In this document: positions 17,182-26,264 of the stretch, piece after piece
Numbering within the stretch: position 1 is the stretch's first letter
Layout of the letters: every line of letters begins with the position of its first letter
Source: Caproicibacter sp047833665
GTDB taxonomy: Bacteria; Bacillota; Clostridia; Oscillospirales; Acutalibacteraceae
Direction of reading: 5' to 3'
DNA length: 64,000 bases
Assembly: GCA_047833665.1 (NCBI GenBank)
Contig: CP181261.1
Span: forward strand, 806,001-870,000
Position numbers and translations under genes: made by a program
Notes under the pieces: model-generated
Seen by the model: the letters and a program-made list of their open reading frames with translations, nothing else
Told to the model about the DNA's origin: nothing
The model's database searches: none

Positions 17182-17496
17182 TTAACCTATTTTTTTGATT
17201 TTCGGTTCATATTCACCATTACGGTCACGGGGAATCTTTACAGGAATCTCTCCAATCTGCGTTTTGGTCTTCTTGGAATACCCGTTTCTGTAATTTTTCG
17301 ACCCCGCGGTTTCATCAACATTTGACAGTCTTTTATTTTTTCGTAGCCTAACTTTTCTTCCAATTTGCTTTTTAATCACTTGCTGGAGAACATCCCGGAA
17401 CATGTGTTTCATTGCTTCCATGATATCTGCAGTGCTGCTGAATTTCTGGCTGTTGACATACTCCCTTAAAAGTTCTGCCGGTACTCTGCTCATCAA
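17182..17496 (-). pseudogene. IS256-B transposase N-terminal fragment
   Basis: About 104 residues: SSTADIMEAMKHMFRDVLQQVI, then GSKNYRNGYSKKT and IPVKIPRDRNGEYEPKI, the N-terminal domain of IS256 transposases. A stop follows the deletion joint. No DDE residues remain. Confidence 0.8.
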
Positions 17497-17745
17497 AAAG
17501 ACTTTCTTTCAGACTTATATTTTCTTACCCTCAATCTTGTCTGAAAGAAAGTCTCATATTCAGCTTTTACACAGAATTTTAGGCGGCCTCGGAGTTCGTA
17601 TGATAATATTCGTATGATAATAAAGGATCCATCCTTCAATTCATGAGCCAGATGGATCCTTAAAAAATATAATCCCCCTGTTTGAAAATCTCTTCCGTTT
17701 TAATTCCACATTCGGTAAATCCCTGTATGTAATATTCTTATTATA

Positions 17746-18267
17746 TTAGGCAAACAAAAGAATAGCAAAAGTAATACACCAGACGATTGCATATCCATTG
17801 CTTTGCCCGAGCATTTTGGCCCTTTTAAACAGGTATGCCGGTATTAACCAAGCTGATCCTATCTTTTGCGTATTATACCCGGCAGCTTTAAGTTTTTTCT
17901 CATCGAGAGAGCACAGCCATATATTCAGACCGAGTGTAATAAACCAAAGTGATTCGCTACCGACTCCTATGGAAACCGCAACGATATATTCAATGATGGA
18001 ACCTAGAATTGGCATAAACGCCAGCCACCATACAATTGTGTTGTCAACAGCGCTGCCAGATACCGGAGGGGGCACAGCCGCATTTTGACTAATTAATCCA
18101 GACTGTGATAATGGACGCCAGTCGGGATATCCCTGTTTCCAAACTAAGGTTTCTCTTTGAATAATTCCCGAGTGATAAAGCTGTATGATGCTGCTTTGAG
18201 ACACCGGTCCCCTTCTCTCACCGTTAATTTCATAATACCAGCCTGTTTGTCTTGTGTTTTCAATCAT
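17746..18267 (-). CDS. GYF_2-domain (DUF4339-like) membrane protein
   Basis: 173 residues. Residues ~8-57 form a GYF_2 module (GWYYEINGERRGPVSQSSI..L, then LVWKQGYPDWRPL), a small domain thought to bind peptides or lipids-associated partners in bacterial membrane proteins. After a Pro-rich linker (AVPPPVSG) come about three hydrophobic segments (VWWLAFMPILGSIIEYIVAVSIG, LWFITLGLNIWLC, YAIVWCITFAILLF). The next gene upstream carries the same module, suggesting duplication and joint function. The specific role is unknown. Confidence 0.75.
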   Translation of the reverse strand: MIENTRQTGWYYEINGERRGPVSQSSIIQLYHSGIIQRETLVWKQGYPDWRPLSQSGLISQNAAVPPPVSGSAVDNTIVWWLAFMPILGSIIEYIVAVSIGVGSESLWFITLGLNIWLCSLDEKKLKAAGYNTQKIGSAWLIPAYLFKRAKMLGQSNGYAIVWCITFAILLFA

Positions 18268-18315
18268 GATTGCATCATCCCTTTTTAAAAATATTTATAT
18301 AAAGATATAAAATTT

Positions 18316-18954
18316 TCAATCGATTCCCATCATGCTTTTGGCAGTGCTCTTATCAATACGGGTCATTGTAACAACATTGCTCAAGTTTGGTATACTCAAT
18401 TGAATGGTATTATCATCTACGAAAGAAACAGACAATACCATAAATCGATTATTTTTAAAAAGCGTTACTTTATAAGAACCATCATTGTTTTTGATCGCTA
18501 GATAGTTGCCTGAACACGGTGCATCACCCACATCGTAAATCCAACATTTCCTATTATCAAATAACATTACTTCACTGGTTGTTCCAAAGATGCTTTGTCC
18601 TTGCCAGCCTCCCTCCAAAGGCGTTTTGGCGAAAAATCGAAAATAACCGAAAATACAGCTTAAGATTAGTATCATTGTGATGATGATAACCGGAATGGCT
18701 GCTTTAGATGATGTACGAGAATATGCTAGATTTGTTGTGGCAGGAATGAAAGTGGGACCGCCTTTTATAAACTGCCAAATCGGTTTCCAATCAGGGAATC
18801 CCTGCTTCCAAAGTAAGGTGTTATCTTTGAGGAGTCCTATTTCATATAGTTGTGCAACGGCAGCACTCGTCAGTGGCCCCCTACTATTACCGTTAATGTA
18901 GTAATACCATATCGCTTTCTGTTTGTTTTGGGAGATTCCCCACTGATTATTCAT
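18316..18954 (-). CDS. GYF_2-domain protein with one TM helix and a C-terminal beta domain
   Basis: 212 residues from the ATG at 18954 (an upstream GTG is in frame but sits in the AAGGTGGG site). N-terminal GYF_2 module (IWYYYINGNSRGPLTSAAV..LY, LLWKQGFPDWKPI), one transmembrane helix (about AAIPVIIITMILILSCIFGYF), then a ~90-residue beta-rich extracytoplasmic domain starting TPLEGGWQGQSIFGTTSEVMLF with W, F and D spacing of a lipocalin-like/DUF5640-type fold. It is followed 48 bases later by the second GYF_2 gene on the same strand. The GYF_2 part would face the cytoplasm if the C-terminus is outside. Confidence 0.7.
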   Translation of the reverse strand: MNNQWGISQNKQKAIWYYYINGNSRGPLTSAAVAQLYEIGLLKDNTLLWKQGFPDWKPIWQFIKGGPTFIPATTNLAYSRTSSKAAIPVIIITMILILSCIFGYFRFFAKTPLEGGWQGQSIFGTTSEVMLFDNRKCWIYDVGDAPCSGNYLAIKNNDGSYKVTLFKNNRFMVLSVSFVDDNTIQLSIPNLSNVVTMTRIDKSTAKSMMGID

Positions 18955-19094
18955 TGCATTTCCCACCTTTTAATCGACAAAATGTTCGCTTTCGGTTTTA
19001 TTCCGATTTTTATCATCTGAGAATTTTGTCGTTTTTCTGCACATAGTATAGGGTAATTGAATGGACAAATTCTGGGCATGAAGTAAAAACAGCA

Positions 19095-19127
19095 AAAAAT
19101 TACCTGAGCAGATTGCACTGCTCAGGT
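19095..19127 (-). terminator. Terminator of the WYL regulator gene
   Basis: On minus: ACCTGAGCAG / CTGCTCAGGT followed by AATTTTTT, 60 bases after the stop of the WYL gene. Confidence 0.8.
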
Positions 19128-19186
19128 GTTCAGGATAGATTGTATTTCTCACTTAATGCATTGGAAAAGTTGTTCGGCAAGTTGAT

Positions 19187-20164
19187 TTATTGATAGTTTT
19201 GAAGCATTTTTTCTAACGTTTCTTTCATTTCTTTTCGAAGCTTTTCAGGTTTTATCACTTCAAGAAATTCCCTTTGACTTAAAAGCCACATGATGATTCC
19301 TCTGTCAAAGACTTCTGCTTCTACAATTGCCTTTTCTCCATCATGCCCGACAACTTTCGCAGTAGGGATACGGTCAAGTACTGCTTCAAGGGAAGCTCCC
19401 CAAAATTTAAACTGAAGATGAATTAATTGTCCCGGATACATAAATTGAATCCGTTTATGAAACTCACTTTCTTCAAAGCGATTTTTATAGGGTACGTTAA
19501 AATGTTCTTCCGTTGCAGAATAGCTTTGAAAACGATCGACCCTGAAAACCGCGGGTTGATCTTTTTCTATACCGCAAATGTCTGCTATAAGGTAAAAATA
19601 ATATTCACTAAAAATCAGTCCAAGCGGTTTCAAACGGTACTTTTTTGTAGTTCCATCCTGACGTGTATATGTAACCACTGCATATTGGAAATGCTGAATG
19701 CTTAAAGAGATTTTCCAGATAAAATCGATGATATCTTTCCCATGTTGTGGCGGAACATAATAATGTAGTTCATTTTGAACTGCTTTTTTTATGGATTCCT
19801 TATCGTCACACAGACTTAAAAAAGTCGTTATGACCCTTTTCATTTCTGTGGCTGAAAATGCTCTTGACTCTAACAAGACTTTTATGAGAGCAAAAACATC
19901 ACTGTCCGAAAGAAATACATTGGAGCCATTGGAGCGATTTAGCAAACGATAGCCCTTTTCTTTCGGGCAATATGTAATTTTACATTCTAAACTGTTGTGC
20001 AGCCGAAAGTATTCATTTAAATCTGCAATATCCCGGTGTATCGATTTTTTCGTTACATTATAATAATCTGCAATTTGTTGTGTGTTTATTAAATTTCCGC
20101 GACTAAATTTCTCAAATAAATCCAACATACGAAATGTTTTATTTGCACTGTATGAAGATACCAT
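19187..20164 (-). CDS. WYL-domain transcriptional regulator
   Basis: 325 residues, usual length for YafY-type regulators. N-terminal HTH_11/DeoR-like winged helix (INTQQIADYYNVTKKSIHRDIADLNEYF), a helical linker, then a WYL domain (VVTYTRQDGTTKKYRLKPLGLIFSEYYFYLIADI) with the Arg-rich ligand-binding face (FRVDRFQSY). The C-terminal WCX part ends in EFLEVIKPEKLRKEM. WYL domains bind nucleotide-type or nucleic-acid ligands and often regulate defence or stress genes. Its targets are not evident; it lies between the GYF_2 pair and the bacteriocin locus, all on the minus strand except the bacteriocin genes. Confidence 0.88.
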   Translation of the reverse strand: MVSSYSANKTFRMLDLFEKFSRGNLINTQQIADYYNVTKKSIHRDIADLNEYFRLHNSLECKITYCPKEKGYRLLNRSNGSNVFLSDSDVFALIKVLLESRAFSATEMKRVITTFLSLCDDKESIKKAVQNELHYYVPPQHGKDIIDFIWKISLSIQHFQYAVVTYTRQDGTTKKYRLKPLGLIFSEYYFYLIADICGIEKDQPAVFRVDRFQSYSATEEHFNVPYKNRFEESEFHKRIQFMYPGQLIHLQFKFWGASLEAVLDRIPTAKVVGHDGEKAIVEAEVFDRGIIMWLLSQREFLEVIKPEKLRKEMKETLEKMLQNYQ

Positions 20165-20570
20165 GTTTTCACCTCGAGAATATTTTAGGGTAAAACCGTT
20201 CTAACTTGTGGTCATATCAAGAAAATTTTGCAAAATAATTCGATGCCGTCAGTTTATACCGATAATTAGTTGGCAGAATATTTTTCAATGTTTGACTGTT
20301 TTATCAGTGCCATTTGGAATAAATATTCCATGTTGTGCTAATGCTAGAAACCGCCACATAGCAAGGTTGAGCACAGACTAACCACTAAGCACTGCTGCAA
20401 TTTTGAGAGCAAGTCTGTTATTTAGCTTTTACACAAAATTTTATGGGATCTTACATATTGAAAAAAACTTATTTTAAAACCCTCTTATTCGAAATTGCCA
20501 TACAGAGTATAGGGGAGTATTTATTCACAATCAAAAAGACATTCCCGGAAAATCCAAACAGCGTAATCAT
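20165..20570. other. Intergenic stretch with an IS256-B terminus remnant
   Basis: Holds the upstream region of the WYL gene and, at about 20405-20445, a solo IS256-B right terminus (GTCTGTTATTTAGCTTTTACAC-type, split from its element). The rest shows no gene. Confidence 0.6.
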
Positions 20571-21290
20571 TCATGTTATGCTTCTTCTATGTAATTGCAG
20601 CAGACTGTTGTTTAATTCTTTCATGCGCTTCTTGCTTAAAAGAACTTTCTGATTATCAATTAAAATGATTTCTTTGTTTTTCACTCCGCACACATAATTT
20701 AAATTAACGGTATAGGAACGGTAACAATGAAAAAAGGGCGGTTTGGGTAACTGATCATTGATTTTTTTAAATGGCAAACGGTATTTGATACAATCCGTTA
20801 ATGTATGGAGCTTAGTATAATGTCCAGCAGCTTCAAGATAAACGATATCACGGTCCTCATAAATGTCGATTTGCTTTGTCTGTATCATGACTTTTTGAGA
20901 TTGAAATTTCAATTTGTTTTTATCCAATTGATTCATACAATTATCTATCTTAGTCTGCGTACAGGGTTTTACGATGAAATACATTGCCTGTACATCATAA
21001 CCGGATCCTGCAAATTCACTATGATTTGTATAAAAAACGATGGAGATTTGCTTGTTATATCGCCTTATAAACCGAGCTAACTCCATTCCATTTAAAGAAG
21101 ACAGTGCAATCTCTAAAAATAAGATATCGTATTCATTGATGATTTTTTTTAAACAATTGCCGATTGAAATGTCATGTTTTATATCTATTTTTAAGTGACA
21201 ATTTGCACGGCATGCCCAATTCTTCAGCTGTGTGGACAACTTTTTGCAATCGGCTAAATTATCATCTATGATCAATATTTTAATACACAT
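20571..21290 (-). CDS. LytTR-type response regulator with Glu at the phospho-acceptor site
   Basis: 239 residues from the ATG at 21290. The N-terminal receiver has the acidic pair (ILIIDDN, Asp9/Asp10), the Thr-like FYTNHS and the Lys of IVKPC. The expected FLD(I) phosphorylation Asp is Glu60 (DILFLEIALSSLNG). The C-terminal LytTR DNA-binding domain contains EDRDIVYLEAAGHYTKLHT and FHCYRSYTVNLNYV. Relatives (AgrA, ComE, BlpR) control bacteriocin and quorum genes. It is divergent from the bacteriocin locus. No histidine kinase is present nearby. The Glu suggests phosphate-independent activity, as an inference from Asp-to-Glu phosphomimics. Confidence 0.85.
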   Translation of the reverse strand: MCIKILIIDDNLADCKKLSTQLKNWACRANCHLKIDIKHDISIGNCLKKIINEYDILFLEIALSSLNGMELARFIRRYNKQISIVFYTNHSEFAGSGYDVQAMYFIVKPCTQTKIDNCMNQLDKNKLKFQSQKVMIQTKQIDIYEDRDIVYLEAAGHYTKLHTLTDCIKYRLPFKKINDQLPKPPFFHCYRSYTVNLNYVCGVKNKEIILIDNQKVLLSKKRMKELNNSLLQLHRRSIT

Positions 21291-21501
21291 GAGACAACAC
21301 ACATCCGTTTTTAGCGCATGAAAAGAGATCTTTACATGCTAAATTTCTATTTTGTAATTATTATAATTTATAATTCTAATCAAGACAATAAATAAATTTT
21401 GAATTTTTCTTACTTATTTGACAACTGTCACTGCAAAGGTCCACGTTGCTTTTTTATGGCAATTTGGGCCTTTTGATAAGTGTTATCAAAATAAAATAAT
21501 T

Positions 21502-21567
21502 TTTTGTGAACAAAAAAAAGCTTTTCGTGTAAAAGGAATTGAATATGGAAAAGATTTACTGTATGAT
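21502..21567 (+). promoter_or_regulatory. Bacteriocin promoter with LytTR-like direct repeats
   Basis: TTGAAT (21539-21544) and TATGAT (21562-21567) are 17 bp apart. Just upstream, TTTTGTGAA and TTTCGTGTAA repeat with a 21-bp period (starts 21502 and 21523), the two-turn spacing expected of LytTR sites. The predicted leader is about 120 bases. Confidence 0.4.
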
Positions 21568-21690
21568 ATAAGTAAATTGATTGCATGTCTATTAGACATC
21601 AAAAAAAGTCAATACTCCATCAAAAGGGGGTATATTGGGCTAAAAAGAACGAAATTTAAAACTAAACGGCTTTTAACTGAAGGATTTATC

Positions 21691-22009
21691 ATGACAACAA
21701 AAATGAAAAAGCGTATCAGTTCTTTTGCACTGACCGGTGTGCTTGCTTTAAGGACAGTAGTGCCCGTTTTTGCTGCATCAGTAAATGTTGACGGCGGCGT
21801 TTGGGATTACGGTACTTCCATTGTAGAGATCAACCAGAAAAAGGTTTATTCAAATTATTTACATAATACTTAAGATAGACAAAGCAAGTTGTAGTATTGG
21901 TGCACATAAGAACGATAGCGGATGGACAAAAGCCGGCGAGACAGCATTTTCCAGCGCAATTAGAGGCTGGGGAGATACCTCACATGCTTATTATAATGTC
22001 ATAGATTGA
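21691..22009 (+). pseudogene. Lactococcin-972-family bacteriocin precursor, frameshifted
   Basis: Starts ATG after GAAGGA with a Sec signal peptide (MKKRISSFALTGVLAL..., cleavage likely after VFA). It then reads ASVNVDGGVWDYGTS and VYSNYLHNT before a TAA at 21871. Removing one T at about 21871 puts the next ~44 codons in frame: IDKASCSIGAHKNDSGWTKAG, WGDTSHAYYNV, then TGA at 22007-22009. The combined product has the lactococcin-972 hallmarks (WDYG, YSNY.H, SGWTKAG, W..AYYNV). That bacteriocin is a secreted lipid-II/septum inhibitor. As read here the mature peptide is truncated by more than half, so the strain should not make it unless the T is a sequencing or assembly error. Confidence 0.85.
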
Positions 22010-22129
22010 AGCTTAAATCTCCTCATTTTAAAAAACAGCAGTTTCGTAGCTTGTGGAGCTGCTGCTTTCTCTCTACAGCTATAAACTATATTAAGTACAA
22101 ATTGATTCACATGAAAAGCAGGGTGAAAA

Positions 22130-24331
22130 ATGAAGAAACTGGTTTATCTAACACTAGTGGCTTCCGTTATTTTTCAAGCATTCATTGGATATCTTCTTGA
22201 ATCCAATCGGGAAATACGGGAAATCAGAAATAATGAAAGTACTTACTGTACAGTATTTACCATACCGGATAATCAAGCGTTATCGGACTCTGATAAATTA
22301 TTTTCTGTTCTTCTGAAGACTGCTGAAGAAACACACGCAAACTTATTTAGAACATATGTTCGCGGAGACAATAACTATCTTGAAATTGTTAAATATATCT
22401 TGCTGACTAATGAGAGCCCATATAATCAAACATTTGTACTAACCAGAGGAACACCACTGACCCCCGAAGAAACCCGCAGCCGTAACAACAAAAAGTTTGT
22501 TTCTACACGAGATACTGCAAGTGCGGAACAGACGGGAATATTATATGGGCATATGTATCATGAAGACCTCACCATCTATCCTTTTTACCAAGTGTTTTCA
22601 GAACTGAAAACAGCAGGACGTTATCAAGCAGAACTACCCGACGGTATGGATAAAAAATTTTTTCTGGAAATTTTACAAAAAAATTTGATGAAAGAATTTC
22701 AGATAGAAATCCCTGAAAGCGATTTAGAGGGGGATTCACTGCTTATTAATATTCCAACAATGGATGAGTCTATATACCAAATTGAATACGGCATTCTTAT
22801 AACGATGTTGATTGCCTTTTTGTTGTATTCCTTGTTCCGGGAGCATAAACAGATTGCAGTTTTAAAACTGTATGGCACCCCAACGTGGAAAATTCTATGG
22901 ATTCTTTTTAAAAATATCTTACTGGTATTTTCCGGTACACTGGTTTTTGTCGCACTGGCACTCGGTTTTTATACAAAAGAATGGCCGTACGTTTGGCGGA
23001 TTTTGAAAAATTCGGTTGGAGCATACATTTTCACGTTAGTCGTACTTCTTGGAATGATTACCGTTAATATCCATACCTGCCAAGTTCATCAAAATCTGAA
23101 TGGAAAATCAAATTCCAATCCTGTTTTTTTCTTAAATCTTGCAGTGAAGGCTTTAAGTCTCCTCCTAATTTTGACGGTAGGACATGGTTTTTATATATTT
23201 TTTAAAAATTACCAGGCCAATATGACTGCGTATCAAGCGTGGGAGGATGCAAGCTCTTATGGAATATTTGACGCATTTCAAGCAGGAAGTATTATAACAA
23301 TGGATGAGATGAATCAAGCAGAGGGAAAAATTGGCGAATATGTGTATCCTGTTTTAAATCAACAAGGTGCGTTATTTATAGATGCGAGTGATTTCCAGCC
23401 GGAATATCTCAATCAGCAGTTAAAACAGCCGCATTATTCTTCTGTGAAGGTAAACCCGAATTATTTAAAAAAATATCCGCTGCTTGACACCGATGGAAAA
23501 CCAGTGAATATTTCTGAAAATGAGACCAACTGGATTTTACTTGTACCGGAGCACTACCAAAACCAAGAAAAAGAACTGATGGACTATTTTAAGTCCTACC
23601 GTGAAGGGATAAATGAAATAGACAGAGATGTATATGATGTTCCTGCAAATATATCCAAAGGCGAAAATATTAAAATTATTTGGATTCAGGATGGACAGAA
23701 TGTATATTCTTTCAATTCCAAAGTTTCTCCTGAAACCGCAGGAACTCTTAATAATGTGCTAGTAGAAGTAATGACGGAAGAAAACAGTTGCATTTCAGAC
23801 AGGGAATGTGTCAACGGGAATGGAGATTCTGATGCGCTGAAAGTGAAATTAAACGGTACGGGACAGGAGACCTATCAAGCAATCTTGCCGGTTCTGAAAA
23901 AGTACGGGGTTGCAGAAAATCTGAGACGTCTTGTGGTATTAGACCAATATATGATGGAAAAAGCAGTAAACGCAAAAAATGAGATGAGTAAAGCCTTCAC
24001 GGTTGCTTTGGCAATGGCGGCGATTTTACTCTTCACCATTATACAAAATATGGTTATTATTTTTGACCGTGACAAGAAAGACATTGTTGTTAAGAAATTA
24101 TTTGGATGGCGGTGGTACCAAAGATTTGGAAAATATATTGGTATCAGCATGAGTATCTCGGTTTTGGCAGTAGCCACTTATTGGTTTTATTCCTTCGTTA
24201 CACATAATGCGGAGTTAATGTATCTAATAGAAATTAGTTTACTGCTTTTGGTTATGGAAGCAATTGTTTCTATTATCACTATTTTACATACAGAAAATCA
24301 CAGAGCAGTCGATACCTTGAAAGGAGAATAA
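22130..24331 (+). CDS. Lactococcin-972-type bacteriocin-associated integral membrane protein (ABC permease)
   Basis: 733 residues, matching the large permease that accompanies lactococcin-972-type peptides (bacteriocin-associated integral membrane protein, DUF1430-like). One N-terminal TM (LVYLTLVASVIFQAFIGYLL), an extracytoplasmic part, four TM helices between ~215 and 360, a second large extracytoplasmic part, and three TM helices at the C-terminus (AFTVALAMAAILLFTII onward), an FtsX/MacB-like layout. Positively charged KKLFGW and HKQIAVLKLYG coupling loops would touch the ATPase. It ends 2 bases before the ATPase start. Its role is immunity and/or export in known systems. Confidence 0.85.
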   Translation: MKKLVYLTLVASVIFQAFIGYLLESNREIREIRNNESTYCTVFTIPDNQALSDSDKLFSVLLKTAEETHANLFRTYVRGDNNYLEIVKYILLTNESPYNQTFVLTRGTPLTPEETRSRNNKKFVSTRDTASAEQTGILYGHMYHEDLTIYPFYQVFSELKTAGRYQAELPDGMDKKFFLEILQKNLMKEFQIEIPESDLEGDSLLINIPTMDESIYQIEYGILITMLIAFLLYSLFREHKQIAVLKLYGTPTWKILWILFKNILLVFSGTLVFVALALGFYTKEWPYVWRILKNSVGAYIFTLVVLLGMITVNIHTCQVHQNLNGKSNSNPVFFLNLAVKALSLLLILTVGHGFYIFFKNYQANMTAYQAWEDASSYGIFDAFQAGSIITMDEMNQAEGKIGEYVYPVLNQQGALFIDASDFQPEYLNQQLKQPHYSSVKVNPNYLKKYPLLDTDGKPVNISENETNWILLVPEHYQNQEKELMDYFKSYREGINEIDRDVYDVPANISKGENIKIIWIQDGQNVYSFNSKVSPETAGTLNNVLVEVMTEENSCISDRECVNGNGDSDALKVKLNGTGQETYQAILPVLKKYGVAENLRRLVVLDQYMMEKAVNAKNEMSKAFTVALAMAAILLFTIIQNMVIIFDRDKKDIVVKKLFGWRWYQRFGKYIGISMSISVLAVATYWFYSFVTHNAELMYLIEISLLLLVMEAIVSIITILHTENHRAVDTLKGE

Positions 24332-24333
24332 AA

Positions 24334-24999
24334 ATGGAAAATATATGCCAGCTTGATCATATAAAAAAGCGTTTTGGTGAAAATGTAGTATTAAATGATT
24401 TTTCCTTGTGTGTGAAGCCCGGTGAAATGCTGTGTATTGCCGGTGCTAGCGGCAGCGGGAAAAGTACGATTCTAAATATTATTGGAATGTTTGAAAAACC
24501 CGACGAAGGACGAATCTACTTATTTGATAAACCGCAGCCAAAGCTAAACAGCAAAAAGGGCCGTGTTTTGTTACAATCTAAAATCTTTTATCTCTTTCAA
24601 AACTATGCTTTAGTTGATGATAAAAGCATATCCTATAACCTAGAAATTCCGTTGCTTATGTCTAAACAATCCAAAAAGGAAAAAGAACGGCTGAAACGAG
24701 CAGCATTAGAAAAAGTCGGTTTATCTTTACCACTTTCTCAAAAAATCTATCAGTTGTCCGGAGGAGAACAGCAAAGGGTTTCCGTTGCAAGGGGGTTTTT
24801 ACGTGCTTTCGATTTGATTTTAGCGGATGAACCCACTGGCTCCTTGGATGCGGGTAACCGCGATGCCATATTTCAAATTTTATTGCAGTTCAATAAGGAA
24901 GGGAAAACGGTGATCATAGTTTCCCATGATCCGTACATCATAGAACACTGCCAGAGAGTGGTAAGGCTGGAAAATGGACATCCAGTGGAAAGCGCGTAA
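24334..24999 (+). CDS. Bacteriocin export/immunity ABC transporter ATPase (lactococcin-972 group)
   Basis: 221 residues, a complete MacB-class ATPase. Walker A GASGSGKST, Q-loop FQNYALV, signature LSGGEQQRVSVAR, Walker B LILADEPTGSLD and H-switch VSHD are all intact. Two bases separate it from the permease stop, so the two are translated together. Unlike the bacteriocin gene, both transporter genes have open frames, consistent with selection for immunity. Confidence 0.9.
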   Translation: MENICQLDHIKKRFGENVVLNDFSLCVKPGEMLCIAGASGSGKSTILNIIGMFEKPDEGRIYLFDKPQPKLNSKKGRVLLQSKIFYLFQNYALVDDKSISYNLEIPLLMSKQSKKEKERLKRAALEKVGLSLPLSQKIYQLSGGEQQRVSVARGFLRAFDLILADEPTGSLDAGNRDAIFQILLQFNKEGKTVIIVSHDPYIIEHCQRVVRLENGHPVESA

Positions 25000-25103
25000 A
25001 AATGTAAGATTAGAGAAATTCGCTGTATGAGCAGTTACCATAAATAAAAAAGATATTAAGAATAATAAGTCCAACTCCTATGATACACAGGTGAAATTCT
25101 CAG
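25000..25103 (+). other. Short gap after the ABC ATPase
   Basis: AT-rich spacer with no gene or clear terminator. It ends at the outer base of an IS481-type terminus. Confidence 0.5.
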
Positions 25104-25879
25104 TGTACGTTTGTCCAACATACCACTTTACCGTTGTGCCTAAGGGTATAAGGACGAATTAACTTGTGCCGGATATGAAGTTTAGCGGCAGTGGCCTCAA
25201 ACAACGTCAGCAGATGTTTCTTGGAAGGTGAGAAACGGTTTTTGAATTCAAAACCGTTGTCAGTTTGAACGCATTCCACACGAACGCCGCGCCGGGCAAA
25301 CCATTCGACAGCTCGTTTTAGAAAGTCAGCAGAAGAGTAAGTACTCTGTTCAGGGTACGCTGCCAGAAAACGCAGCCTAGAAAATTCATCAATAGCTGTG
25401 TACTGGAAAAGCCGAAGCTCAGGGTTGGCAATACAGCGCTTGGGGACTACCGTTACATCGATTTGAATGCGCTCTCCGGGATGCGTCATTTGCTCGTATG
25501 GCTTTGGCTGATATTTCTTCTTTGGTTTTGATTCTGGGAACATTCCCATTCGGCGCATTACACGGAACAGACTTTCCGGACATCGTGTGTATCCCCGCTT
25601 TTTCAACCGAGACCATAGTTCAATCATACCGAGGTCGGGATTTCTGCGCCGCATGTCGCGAATCAGCTTTAACTCGGCAGGTGTATGCTGGTTTGGATGA
25701 CTGTGAGGCCTCCTAGACCGGCAAGCCAACGATTCTAATGTACCGTCATACCGGGCCATCCAAAAATAGATAAAGGAACGGCTTTTGTTGTATTTTCGGC
25801 TTGCACGGCTAACACCGTACTTTTGAGCATAGATCATTAGGGATTGCCTAAACTTCATGTCTTGTGTTACACTATTCAT
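25100..25879 (-). pseudogene. IS481-family transposase, C-terminally deleted
   Basis: 259 residues: MNSVTQDMKFRQSLMIYAQK, the HTH, and an rve/DDE core with ERIQIDVTVVPKR (first Asp), QTDNGFEF (second Asp). The catalytic Glu region (KVERSHREDQKR in intact copies) is replaced by KVVCWTNVH running into the terminus, so the enzyme is inactive. Confidence 0.88.
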
Positions 25880-25995
25880 GCAGAAATGGGCACTTCCTTT
25901 CGGTATGATTTGGTTTGTGTAGCTTTATTTTAACCGATGTGTCCATTTCTGTTTTTATTTTTTCTCAACTGTCCAATATGTATTGTAGCCCTACA
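25104..25995 (-). mobile_element. IS481-family element with 3' internal deletion, inside IS256-A remnant
   Basis: The right edge CCTACA at 25990-25995 is the left terminus of IS481 (minus orientation). The other edge, TGTACGTTTGTCCAAC at 25104, is a diverged right terminus. About 190 bp before the right terminus are missing. The flank to the right is a truncated IS256-A. Confidence 0.8.
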
Positions 25996-26171
25996 ATTGG
26001 ATCCGGCTGCGCCATACATTTTAGTAGCAATTCTGTCAAATCTGTGGTATTCTTTTTGTGAGTCATTGGGTATCTCTCCTTTTTTGAATGTCTTTAGCAC
26101 CATTCATTTTATCGGAGTTCCAATGACTTTTCTATACCTTTATGAAATTGCGAACTTTATTGTACTCCATC
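25996..26171 (-). mobile_element. IS256-A 5' remnant
   Basis: Matches the start of IS256-A on the minus strand (ribosome site, MTQKKNTT-type start, terminus GATGGAGTAC at 26171) and is cut at 25996 by the IS481 element. It shows IS256-A arrived first here. Confidence 0.85.
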
Positions 26172-26264
26172 ATTTTACAAAATACTATAATACAATGAAA
26201 ATGTTTAATTTTGCATATTATTAAATATAAAATTGCATACCGCGAACACATAAGGAGGGCATTC

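Larger units (their letters stand above)
16693..17600 (-). mobile_element. Internally deleted IS256-type element (IS256-B copy 1)
   Basis: The left terminus GGCACTCTGTAATATTTTGTG matches the inverted right terminus CTAAAATTCTGTGTAAAAGC. The minus-strand coding part retains only the transposase N-terminus (next entry) and C-terminal scraps (IIYTTN.IEGLN.QF near 17040-17100) with the catalytic core absent. Copy 2 at 44530-45418 has the same deletion joint. Confidence 0.75.

Noticed and set aside
16079..17620. Functional ISL3 or IS256-B transposases
   Set aside because: Only terminal fragments remain, with stops and deleted catalytic cores.
21418..21690. Coding extension upstream of the bacteriocin ATG
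   Set aside because: It is open by chance; it contains the predicted promoter and lacks a start with a ribosome site. The signal peptide begins at 21691 or the next Met.
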